Of a stretch of DNA of 64,000 nt, positions 32,328 to 43,449 are shown piece after piece (positions within the stretch are counted from its first letter, which is position 1; the number at the start of each line of letters is the position of its first letter). The stretch covers positions 24,759,741 through 24,823,740 of the forward strand of contig OY821782.1 in the NCBI GenBank assembly GCA_963682175.1, in the 5' to 3' direction. The translations under genes and the position numbers were made by a program. The notes under the pieces are model-generated. The model was not told the DNA's origin. It worked only from the letters and a program-made list of their open reading frames with translations, and did not search any database. This stretch comes from Triglochin maritima (Eukaryota; Streptophyta; Magnoliopsida; Alismatales; Juncaginaceae).

Positions 32328-34375
32328 TGTAGGATTTCATGTTTAATTGTGCATATATATTTTTCGAAATTTTATACATAATAAGGATCAATTACAATTT
32401 TCTAGAAGTTCTCTAAAACTTCTTGATGTTCCAGAGACGTTGAGGAAGACGATCGTCGCTTCCCGTTGCGCCGGATGCCTCCGAGTGTTCACCGAAACCC
32501 TAAACAAGGTTGGAGAGAAAGGAGCTAGCCAATCAATCTCCAAACTAGCTTAGAATCTAGCTACAAACCTTTTCCTTAGTCTCTGAGATTTCTCCTTCAA
32601 AGACTTAGAATTTAAGAGAATTTTCGTGGCCTTTTGTGGTGAATTAGGAGAGAAAAGAATTAGCAAAAACTTATATCTTAATTAGGGAGAATAAAGACCT
32701 ATTTATAGGCTCCAATCTTAATCTCAATCATGGCTAATCTTAACCCATGTTTTCTTGACATTTTCTCTGACAAACTAATTGCATAATGCATTACATGCAT
32801 CCACAAAACGTTTGACCAAGTTTGGAGTTAATCCAACCATTGATCAAATTAATCTCTTAATTATCAAAGGCAGAAAATCGATCGCGGTTCGGTTTACCGA
32901 GTCACACTCGGTTAACCAAATATGTCACGATTGTTTTACCGAGTATTAGACGGATGACCGATTCTTAAGGAGAAAAATTCTCCTTAACCGATCGGACTAA
33001 TTCTTGTCTATAACCGAATGCCTTTCGGTTAACCGAAAATATCAGAACTGGACATTGTTCGGTCGACCGTTTCTGGTTCGGAATACCGATCCAGAATTCC
33101 AGGCACTTTGGTCAAGTTCGATCAATCAACTATGACTATTTGTTCCACGTTTGGTTGACCGATCCACAGATCCTTCGGTCGACCGAACCATAATGGATTA
33201 CCGAACTTTTACCCAATTTTGCCTTTTCAAATTTTGGATTTATTTCCAACAAAATTTGAACTTTTGGGGGTTTTAGCAAATTCACAACTTATGCAATGTA
33301 TTATCCTATGCAACAATAAATTATTGCACCCCATAATTTATGCATCTCATATGAATTTATCATGATTCTGATTATGTTATATATATTACAACATAATTGA
33401 TTTTACTTGTTCACCACATATGTCATATTTTCTATAAGAAACCCGACACATCATATGAACCAAAAATCAAGCTTCTTATTTCCCGGTTTTTGCGGTGTGA
33501 CCTATGGGAGGATCTAGACTAAGTTGGCAGTGATATTAAGAGCTTAATATCACAAGCTATAAGCGGTATCTAGCTACACATTATAGCTCCCAATTAGTTA
33601 GATGTCTTAATTCCACTCGAATCAAAACCCTATCCATTTAGTGATGGAGTGCACCACTTGTGTCCGTCCCTTGCCTCATGATATTAAGAATACACACAAA
33701 GTAGTATTGTGTTATCTTTGTATTAGTATTCATTTCTTGATCTCTTTAAGCTAGTTATAAATATGCGACTTAACTCAAATCACATTGTGCACATTATAAC
33801 TTTACTTTATCAAGGGGCCCACTAATATCATCACTTAATTAAGAGGGGCAATGATAATCTTTTGACTAACTATCTTCTCCAACAAAAGTCATACTTAACC
33901 AACCAATGCCTTTACACTACTCTTATCGATAGCTCAAGACACTAGTCTAATTAAGCAATTCTTAAGTGATCGGATATAAGTCTCATATCAAAGGACCAAA
34001 GACACAGTAAAACATTAATGACACAGAAAACACAATTCTATAATGTTTTACTTATTAGGTCTATTCAGTATACAAAAGTAATATTTTCCTCTTTTTGTGT
34101 ACCAGAGTTGTCACTCACTTGTAGAGCTACAACGAACTATGACCAACACGACAATCTTAACTCAGTAATTAATGTCCCATGTTAGTTACCATGATTGCGA
34201 ATATCTTTTGTTTTATGTAAACCAATATCTTTTAAAGCTCTACGGTTAAGGACCAAGAGCCTCTTCCTTAACACTTCTAAAAGACGAATAACATAAACAA
34301 GGAACAAAATGATTTCTCATTCAATTCATAATAATTGACATTTAAAAGAAAAACTTTTAGAACACATTCCCTTCA
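32328..34375 (-). repeat. COP-A 3' LTR
   Basis: 2048 bp, TG...CA. TATA box at 32699-32707 and palindrome cluster at 32882-33206, laid out as in the other COP-A LTRs. It is the partner of 40083-42127. Confidence 0.93.
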
Positions 34376-34389
34376 ATCTCCCACTTGTT
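34376..34389 (-). promoter_or_regulatory. COP-A polypurine tract
   Basis: AACAAGTGGGAGAT on the minus strand, directly before the 3' LTR start TGAAGGG. It matches the usual position of the plus-strand primer of Copia elements. Confidence 0.75.
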
Positions 34390-34459
34390 AATAAAGTTTT
34401 CTTTCACATACATACTCAATGTATAAAACAATAATAACTAGGGTAAACCCCATTACATA

Positions 34460-35269
34460 TCAATCATCAAGCCGATCTACATGGTTCCTCAATCCCATGG
34501 ACTCGAAATGCATTTCGCCCTTGGCTTGGGATAAGGGTTTTGTGAATGGATCAGTTGTGTTGCTGTTGGTGTCCACCCATAATAGATTTATTTTGCCTTC
34601 GTCGATGAGGTCACGTGTCACGAAGTACTTACGATCCATGTACTTTACTTTGTGGTGTGATCTAGGATCCTTGATTTGCGAGATAGATGCACTATTATCG
34701 CAAAATAGCTCAATGGGTCCCTCACTCGTGGGAACTACTCCAAGCTCTTCAAGGAACTTCTTGATCCACACTCCTTCCTTGCTCGCTTCAGCGACAGCCA
34801 TTTCTTCTGAAGCGGTGGTTGAATCGGCCGTAGTGGTTTGCTTCCAGCTACGCCAACTCACAGCTCCACCATTGAGAAGAAAGACGTATCCTGATTGCGA
34901 CCTTCTATCGTCTGGATCACTCATGAAACTCGCATCCGAGTACCCTTCGGCTATCAACTCCCTTTGTCCTCTATAAACAAGAATTTTATCCTTAGTCCGG
35001 TTAAGGTACTTCAGGATATTCTTGACCGCAGTCCAATGCTCAGGACCTGTGTTGGATTGGTGACGACTTGTCATGCTTAGAACATACGAGACGTCGGGTC
35101 TTGTGCAAGTCATCGCGTACATGATCGACCCAATTGCCGAAGCATAAGGGACATCCTTCATGTACTCTAAGTCCTTACGTGATTGCGCACGTTGAGACTT
35201 CTTGAGTTGCACACCCATACTCAATGGCACACTGCCCTTTTTGGAGTTGTTCATCTTGAACCTTTCCAA
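34460..35269 (-). pseudogene. COP-A pol: end of reverse transcriptase and RNase H
   Basis: 269 codons: KKGSVPLSMGV, VPYASAIGSIMYAMTCTRPD, HWTAVKNILKYLNRTKD, then RNase H with EGYSDASFMSD, GYVFLLNGGAVSWRSWKQ, ADSTTASE and ELFCDNSASISQIKD, HHKVKYMDRKYF. The catalytic Asp of YSDAS and the DNS motif are present. The usual ADSTTEAE reads ADSTTASE. It is joined to the preceding pol segment by a frameshift around 35255-35300. Confidence 0.9.
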
Positions 35270-36537
35270 GACCTTGTCAATGTATGTACGTTGATTGTGC
35301 CAATGAGTCTACGGGATCTATCTCTATATATCTTGATTCCCAAAATGTATTGAGCTTCACCCATATCTTTCATTGAAAATGCAGATTTCAATGAACTTCT
35401 CCTTTGCTCAAGCAAAGGAATATGATTTCGCATAAGCAATATGTCATCGACATACAAGATTAGGAATACTACATGGCTTCCACTAACCTTCTTGTATATA
35501 CAAGGTTCTCCCTTACTTTGAATGAAGTGAAGCTTCTTCACTTCCTCGTCAAAGCGTTTGTTCCAACTCCTTGATGCTTGCTTCAATCCATAAATGGATC
35601 TTTGAAGCTTGCATACTTTCTCGCTATTCTTTGGATCTTCAAAACCTTGAAGTTGTACCATGTACACATCCTCCTCCAAATTCCCATTAAGGAACGTTGT
35701 TTTGACATCCATTTGCCATATTTCATAATCATGAAATGCAGCAATAGCGAGCATTATCCGAATAGAATTGAACATGGCAACTGGTGAAAAAGTTTCATCA
35801 TAGTCAATTCCTTGAACTTGAGTGAAACCCTTTGCTACAAGCCTTGCTTTGTAGGTTGTCAAGTTTCCATCCATGTTCATCTTCCTCTTGAAAACCCATT
35901 TATTTTGAAAGGCCTTTTTCCCTTGAGGAAGATCAACCAAGTTCCACACTTGATTATCAAACATGGATTCTATTTCGGATTCCATGGCTTTAAGCCATAA
36001 TTTGGAGTCTTCCCTTTCCATTGCTTCTTGAATGGTCAAGGGATCATTGGTATCCAGTACCATGATTTCATGAAGTCCCAGATACAAGTCGGGTTTCTTC
36101 CTTTCCCTCGTTGACCTTCTTAGTTCTTTTGGTTCTTCTCGTGTCTCTCGAACTTCTTCCATAATTTCTTGAGGAGTGGGTTCACGTTCAACTCTTGAAC
36201 GTACACTAGGTGGGGATGATTGAGATTCTCTCACAATTTCTTGCGAGGGTCTCTCACTCACGCTCCCACTAACCAAAGGAATCTCGGTTGCGCCTTGATG
36301 ATCTTGAATGTCATCATTCATGTCATGATCTTGTAGAGTATATTGAGTTTCCTCAAGCACAACCCTACTCCCACTACTTTTTACTCTTTCCAAAAATTCC
36401 TTTTCCAGAAATGTGGCATCCCTCTCTACAATCACTCGATTGGAGGTGATATGCCAAAAGTAGTATCCTCTTGTCTCACGAGGATAACCAATAAAGAAGC
36501 ACTTATCTGCTTTTGGTTGAAGTTTGGTCGACATCAA
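35251..36537 (-). pseudogene. COP-A pol: integrase C-terminus and reverse transcriptase
   Basis: 428 codons. The start (KADKCFFIGYPRETRGYYFW) is the Copia integrase C-terminal GKGY-like region, then a linker rich in Glu/Arg. RT follows: W..AM..EI.SM, VWNLVDLPQGKKAFQNKWVF, ARLVAKGFTQVQGIDYDETF, FHDYEIWQMDVKTTFLNGNL and the active site LILYVDDILLM. The first catalytic Asp (MDV) and both Asp of YVDD are kept. The usual CPVA reads SPVA. It ends by frameshift after RLIGTIN. Confidence 0.92.
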
Positions 36538-36905
36538 TTTCTTGACGTAAGCCTCACAACCCCAAATCTTGAGAAAATTGAGATTGGGTGTTTTACCACT
36601 CCATATCTCATAAGGAGTTTCTCTACGGATTTGGATGGAACATTATTTAGTGTGTAAGCCGCAGTTTGTAGTGCATAACTCCAAAAGTAAAGAGGTAATT
36701 CCGCATGACTCATCATTGACCGAACCATGTCGAGCAATGTCATATTCCTCCTTTCGGATACCCCATTCCACTGAGGTGTACCGGGAGGGGTAAGTTGAGG
36801 TACAATACCGAACTCCTTTAGGTATGAGTCAAATTCAGCACTTAAGTACTCACCTCCATGATCCGTTCGTAGAGACTTGATTTTCTTGTCGAGTTGGTTC
36901 TCTAC
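36534..36905 (-). pseudogene. COP-A integrase core, second half
   Basis: After the stop at 36906-36908 the frame continues VENQLDKKIKSLRTDHGGEY, then PQWNGVSERRNMTLLDMVRS and LPLYFWSYALQTAAYTLNN. The DHGGE Asp and the Glu of NGVSERRN are two of the three catalytic acids; the first is in the HSDVCGP block at about 37060. A frameshift at about 36620 follows, after KSVEK. Confidence 0.85.
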
Positions 36906-38540
36906 TTAATTCTTGAATTCTTTGAACTTGTCAAAGGACTCACTTTTGTTTCTCATTAGATAAACATAGTCATAACGACTATAATCACCCGCGAACGTAA
37001 TGAAGTACCTGAAACCATCTCGTGCACTAGTACTCATTGGACCACATACATCGGAATGTATCAAATCCAACAAGCCACTCGCCCTTGGACCTTTCTTCTT
37101 GAAAGGCTTTTTGGTCATTTTTCCCATTAAACATGGTTGGCACGTCTCCAATGATTTAAAATCAAGTACACCAAGAAGGTTAGCTTCTTGCAATTTCTTG
37201 ATGCACTTTTCATTTATGTGACCAAGACGATAGTGCCACAAGAGAGTACCGTTCTCGTGAGTGGTCTTAAGTCTTTTGTTATTGATATTAACGATTTGTT
37301 TATTATTCAATTCAAGCAAATAGAGATCATTCCTTATGAATGCTTTTGCATAGACAACACCATTCTTCAATATAGACAACCAAGAATTTGAAATATTTAT
37401 ACTGAAATTATCCATATCTAAGCATGATACAGAAATACTGTTCTTGCTAATCGAAGGCACATAATAAACATTCTTTAGAAATAAATTTAAACCACTACAT
37501 AATTGAAGCACCACAGATCCTTGTGCAACCGCAGAAACGTTCGCACCATTTCCGACCTTCAATTCTACCTCGTTCCTTACGAGTTCCTTCCTATCCGTGA
37601 GTAGCTGCACATTAAAAACTATGTGAGCACAAGATCCGGTATCAATTACCCAATCCTGGATAGAGGTGGCTAAATTTATTTCAATAACAAATATACCTTT
37701 GGCCATTTTGGGGCGCCGACGTTCAATCACTCCGTTGTCAAGGTCTTCCTTGTACTTGGGGCAATTTTGCAGGATGTGTCCTTTTCCACCGCAGTGAAAG
37801 CACTCCGTATTGGGAGTTGGAGATTTCTGAGATTTGACCCTCGAGACACTCTTATGAGCACCTCCTACTCCCTTGCTCTTGATTGAACCACTTTTGATAG
37901 ATTTGCCCTTTCCTTTACCAATCTTTTGGCTCCTCCCATGGACGGCAAGGACATGCTTGTCCCTACCCTTGCCCATGTCAACTTCAGCAGTTTTGAGAGC
38001 GTTGTGCAGCTCCTCAAGACTCACTCCTTTTTCACGCACGTGGTAGTACATCACAAAGTCCTTAAAGGACGGGGCTAGAGAGCCAAGAATCATATCTTTA
38101 GCAATGTCCTCGGGCATTGGTGAAGAGAGTTTTGCCAACTTCTCAAGGTACCCTTGCATCGTGAGAAAATGCATGGATACCGATGTTCCCTCCGCCATAT
38201 GGCACCTTGTGAGTGCGATGGTGGTCTTATAGCGCTCCTTTCGGGCACTATCCATGAACATCTTAGACAGAGCCTCCATGGTCTTCTTGGGTTTTGAATC
38301 CAAGTATTTCGCTTGAAGCGAGTCACCCATGGATGCTAGCATGAGACCGTGAACTTGGTTCTCTTGGTCTTCCCACTTGGCTTTAGCCTCTTTCTCTTCA
38401 TCGGTTAATCTCTCATTCCATTTTGGGATTGTTCCTTCCAAAATGTAAGATAGTTTCTCAAACTTTAACACGATATTGAGTTTGAGTTACCAACTAATGA
38501 AGTTTGAGTCATCATTTGCTAAGGGTGTTTTTGTATCATG
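36906..38540 (-). pseudogene. COP-A gag, protease and first half of integrase
   Basis: The main frame is 36906-38471. Gag: LKFEKLSYILEGTIPKWNE, then a UBN2-type capsid with QENQVHGLMLASMGD and ARKERYKTTIALTRCHMAEG. Zinc knuckle CFHCGGKGHILQNC at about 37755-37810. Protease DWVIDTGSCAHI. Integrase H-H-C-C finger (HYRLGHINEKC ... CQPCLMGK) and core start HSDVCGP. The frame also extends upstream of 38471 (LKLNIV, stop, then DDSNFISW), so the real start is near 38540. A stop at 38487-38489 and a frameshift cut it off; the GTG at 38471 is not a believable start. The frame ends in a stop at 36906-36908. Confidence 0.92.
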
Positions 38541-40069
38541 GATCGTACGATAGGTTGGATATTCGACATTTTTCTACAAAATAAATCATACAGGTTTTAA
38601 TGCCAATTTTATGTTTTAAAACACATACATATATATCGAATATAAATGTAAATACTGCAAATAAAATTTTGTCCATAAATGCAGCAATTCAAGATCCCAC
38701 CAATTGTAATATAGACTAGCTAAGGGCTATCGAATACATCACAATATCAAGGTAAGAAATAAACTCTTTCTAATTACAACCTTTTTGAATTTTAGCATCT
38801 TCAAACTCTTGTGATTCTTGTCGTTTTAATTATGAGGGAATATGACCTATCCTCGTAAGAAAAACGTTTTCCCAAAACCGAGCGAGGGCTCTAGGTAATG
38901 TTAAGAAAACTTATTTTCATTTGATACGAGATACGTTTATCCATTGTATTCACAACTAAACATACTTGGGCTTCACTAGGGTGAAATGCACCTCATATAT
39001 TTAATTGTAGCACAACAATAGACAACCATTATATCTCCCACTATTCCCAAAGATGGAGGGAGCTATCTCCCGCTAAGGGCGAGCAGAGTATCCATCGATC
39101 AATGGCTGTTAGTGGATGAAATAAGAAGGAAAATTACTCTTAATTTTGTTGGACAATTTCATATATTAACATGTGATTCAGAATTTTAGGTTATCATGCA
39201 TATTATTATTCATAGACATCCTAACATTCAACACATTCATCACATGCATAGCAAGATTATAAAAATAGAAATTAAACCATTCACACAATCCACATCGTGT
39301 GAGTTTATATGTTCCCTTCGATCCTTGATCCTCGATCCCTGATCTTTGATCCTCGATCGATGCGCTACAGCAGCGACTTCCTCTTGCACCGGAGATGTAG
39401 ATTTTACAGAAAATAAACATGCTCCTCACATTCGATAAAAACCGACTAGTGCAAGTCCTATGTAAAAAACTCTCATATGCAAATGCAATTATCTAAAAGA
39501 CAGAAAGAGAGAATTTTGGCTTTTACATATAAATAAGCCCTTGTATAATAATAATTACATACATTCACATTCATAGTTGCTGATTTGGAACATATAAACT
39601 CACAATTCCTGTAAAGACAAATCGAGCATCCATGCACGCAATATCGCTATAAACTATGCAATCTAGTTTATCCATCATCTAGAATCCTAAAAAATTCTTT
39701 GAAAAACATTTTGAAATCCATTAAAAATGTTTTTCATCCATCCATAGTTCAAAAATAATTTTGAACCGTTGTCCATCCAATTTCCAATGGAAAGATGAAC
39801 CGCAGTTTTTCGGTTTTGTTGATTCTCTTACAAAATAATCATTTCTTTATAAAACGAAATTATTGTAAGTTAGACTAATGTCTAAATCTTAATTCTAATA
39901 ATTACATGGCATGTTTTAAAACACATAAAATATTTAAAACGAATTATTATAGAGAATTATATCAACAAAACATTCATAGACCGAAAAATCGGTAAACCGA
40001 ATTGTTTAAAACCTATATGGTAAACTAAATTCGTTTACAGCCTTAAATCATAAGAAAATTGAACCCTAT
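38541..40069 (-). other. COP-A untranslated leader
   Basis: About 1.53 kb between primer site and gag, unusually long for Copia. No gene. A GATC-rich block (39316-39361, seven GATC in about 45 bp) and segments shared with the COP-B leader are visible. The 83-codon frame at 39178-39429 (also at 703-954) overlaps the GATC block and is not supported. Confidence 0.75.
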
Positions 40070-40082
40070 GCTCTAATACCAC

Positions 40083-42127
40083 TGTAGGATTTCATCTTTA
40101 ATTGTGCATATATATTTTTCGAAATTTTATGCAATAAGGATCAATTACAATTTTCTAGAAGTTCTCTAAAACTTCTTGATGTTCCGGAGAAGTTGAAGAT
40201 GACGATCGTCGCTTCTCATTGCGCCGGATGCCTCCGAGTGTTCACTGAAACCCTAAACAACGTTGAGGAGAAAGGAGCTAGCCAATCAATCTCCAAACTA
40301 GCTTAGAATCTAGCTACAAACCCCTTCCTTAGTCTCTGAGATTTCTCCTTCCAAAGACTAAGAATGTAAGAGAATTTTCGTGGCTTTTTGTGATGAATTA
40401 GGAGAGAAAAGAATTAGCAAAAACTTATATCTTAATTAGGGAAAATAAGGACCTATTTATAGGCTCCAATCTTAATCTCAATCATGGTTATTCTTAAGCC
40501 ATGTTTTCTTGGCATTATCACTCACAAACTAATTCCATAATGCATTACATGCATCCACAAAACGTTTGACCAAGTTTGGAGCTAATCCAACCATTGATCA
40601 AATTAATCTCTTAATTATCAAAGGCAGAAAATCGATCGCTATTCGGTTTACCGAGTCACACTAGGTTAACCGAATATGTCACGATTGTTTTACCGAGTAT
40701 TAGACGGATGACCGATTCTTAAGGAGAAAAATTCTCCTTAACCGTTAGGACTAATTCTTGTCTATAACCGAATGCCTTTCGGTTAACAAAAAATATCGGA
40801 ACTGGACATTGTTCGGTCGACCGTTTCTGGTTCGAAATACCAATCCAGAATTCCAGGCACTTTGGTGAAGTTCGGTCAATCAACTATGACTATCTGTTCC
40901 ACGTTCGGTTGACCGATCCACAGATCCTTCGGTCGACCGAACCATAACGGATTACCGAACTTTTATCCGATTTTGCCTTTTCAAATTTTGGATTTATTTC
41001 CAACAAAATTTGAACTTTTGGGGGTTTTAGCAAATTCACAACTTATGCAATGTATTATCCTATGCAAAAATAAATTATTGCATCCCATAATTTATGCATT
41101 TCATATGAATTTATCATGATTCTAATTATGTTATATATATTACAACATAATTGATTTTACTTGTTCACGACATGTCATATTTTCTATAAGAAACCCGACA
41201 CATCATATGAACCAAAAATCAAGCTTCTTGTTTCCCGGTTTTTGCAGTGTGACCTATGGGAGGATCTAGACTAAGTTGACAGTGATATTAAGAGATTAAT
41301 ATCACAAGCTATAAGCGGTATCTAGCTACACATTATAGCTCCCAATTAGTTAGATGTCTTAATTCCACTTGAACCAAAACCCGATCCATTTAGTGATGGA
41401 GTGCACCACTTGTGTCCATCCCTTGCCTCATGATATTAAGAATACACACAATGTAGTATTGTGTTATCTTTGTATTAGTATTCATTTCTTGATCTCTTTA
41501 AGCTAGTTATAAATATGTTACTTAACTCAAATGACATTGTGTACATTATAACTTTGCTTTATCAAGGGGCCCACTAATATCATCACTCAATTAAGAGGGG
41601 CAATGATAATCTTTTGACTAACTATCTTCTCCGACAAACGTCATACTTAACCAACCAATGCCTTTACACTACTCTCATCGATAGCTCAAGACACTAGTCT
41701 AATTAAGCAATTCTTAAGTGATCGGATATAAGTCTCATATCAAAGGACCAAAGACACAGTAAAACATTAATGACACAGAAAACACAATTCTATAATGTTT
41801 TACTTATGAGGTCTATTCAGTATACAAAAGTAATATTTTCCTCTTTTTGTGTACCCGTGTTGTCACTCACTTGTAGGGCTACAACGATCTATGACCAACA
41901 CGACAATCTTAACTCGGTAATTAATGTCCTATGTTAATTACCATGATTGCAAATATCTTTTGTTTTATGCAAACCAATATCTTTTAGAGCTCTACGGTTA
42001 AGGACCAAGAGCATCTTCCTTAACACTTCTAAAAGACGAATAACATAAACAAGGAACAAACTGATTACTCATTCAATTCATAATAATTGACATTTAAAAG
42101 AAAAACTTTTAGAACACATTCCCTTCA
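40083..42127 (-). repeat. COP-A 5' LTR (copy 2)
   Basis: 2045 bp, nearly identical to 1608-3652. TATA box at 40453-40461 and palindrome cluster at 40643-40961. The primer site lies at 40070-40082. Confidence 0.95.
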
Positions 42128-42549
42128 GAAAGTGTCTTAACATGTTCTTAAGAGATGTAAAAGAAATCAAGGCTCATCTGTTTGAGAAATGTTTTGATGA
42201 AGAATGCACACGTTGGATATGGCATGGTGAGAATAAAATACGTTCGAAGGAAGAAAGTGATAGTCCTTCCCAGAAAGATGTTAATGATGATGATCAGTTA
42301 GAGGGTACGATTTGAGATGTTGCCGATAAGTTTGATGATAAACCCCAAGTACTTAGTAGTTTGTTGTCTGACAATGAAAAACCTTTGTATCCGGGTTGCA
42401 GCGATTTCGGTAGATTGTCTGCAGTGTTACGATTATATACCTTCAAAGCCTCGAACGATTGGAGTGATGTCAGTTTTAGTGCATTACTTAAGTTGTTGAA
42501 AGAAATTCTTCCAGAAAACAACGAACTTCTAGACCGTACATATGAGTGA
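42128..42549 (+). pseudogene. CACTA transposase fragment, right of COP-A (copy 2)
   Basis: Same as 3653-4074: KCLNMFLRDVKEIKAHLF to ELLDRTYE, with an in-frame TGA near 42313. Together with 32196-32327 it shows the gene into which COP-A inserted. The truncation at 42549 by SIRE-like LTR DNA is shared by both copies, so it is older than the duplication. Confidence 0.82.
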
Positions 42550-43449
42550 AATTATCAATGAAAATGTGGACATAAAATAAGAGTGATAAAATTTCAAACC
42601 ACAAGTTGACCTTGGAGATTTTATTGAGGTTCGATCACACCGTCATGATCTAATCCTCTCCTCAAGTTCAGATCAATCATCTCATCCCTACTCGAGTATC
42701 AACTAATCTCTTTGTTCCTGGTCGAAGATAAACTCTTTACAATCCGAGCCTCTATGAATACCCTCACCTTGATCGATTCTCCTCTCACAATCTGAGAGGG
42801 AGCTTCCTCAGGCTTTACAACACTTTGGAATTTAATGAAGGTGGATAAACTCTAACTTGAATACACTCAAAGGATTTGAATTGGGCTTGGAGTGAATTGA
42901 ACGAAATTTTAGAGTTGTTGGACCTTTGAAAGCCTGAAACTTGGGAGCACAAAAGGTATGAAATAGTTTGATCAAGTTATATATCTTTGTGTCTCCTAAA
43001 TGAGACTTTTATAGGCTCTAAAGTAAATATAGTCGTTTGTGATAGTTGGTGAGATTTAGACCAATGAAAGGAATGGTTTGACTCAAGCTTAGGCAGAAAT
43101 TTGCATATATTCGGTCGACCGTTTGAAGAACAATTGTCTAAAACAAAATGGTTGACTTACTTAAAATAATGAGTTCAGATGACCGAACAATGTTTCGAGC
43201 GTTCAGGACCTATTCCGTCATCCAAATCGATAGCTTGTCTTTTAGTGCCAATGGTTGGAAGTCAAATAACCGTTGTGAGTCCAATGACTATATTGACACG
43301 TGGAAAGAGTCATTGTGCGCTAGCAACCAACAAAGTAAACGGTCGACCGAGGAAGAATCTGAATACCAAAATATCAGAATTTTCAAATATTTGTATGTGG
43401 TTACAATATATAAGTCCATTGAGAATCGTCAAAGGCTTTGCCACATAGG
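42550..43449 (-). mobile_element. SIRE-like Copia LTR fragment (copy 2)
   Basis: As at 4075-4974. Palindromes lie at about 43113-43350 and the TATA-like box at about 43006-43013. Confidence 0.6.

Larger units (their letters stand above)
32328..42127 (-). mobile_element. COP-A: complete Ty1/Copia element with both LTRs
   Basis: 9.8 kb on the minus strand: 5' LTR 40083-42127, primer site 40070-40082, leader, gag-pol 34460-38540, polypurine tract 34376-34389, 3' LTR 32328-34375. The target duplication is GAAAA (32323-32327) versus GAAAG (42128-42132), one mismatch, and collapsing it keeps the interrupted CACTA frame. The two LTRs differ at dozens of places, so the insertion is much older than the duplication of its right half. 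Gag-pol is near complete but carries stops and frameshifts. Confidence 0.93.
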
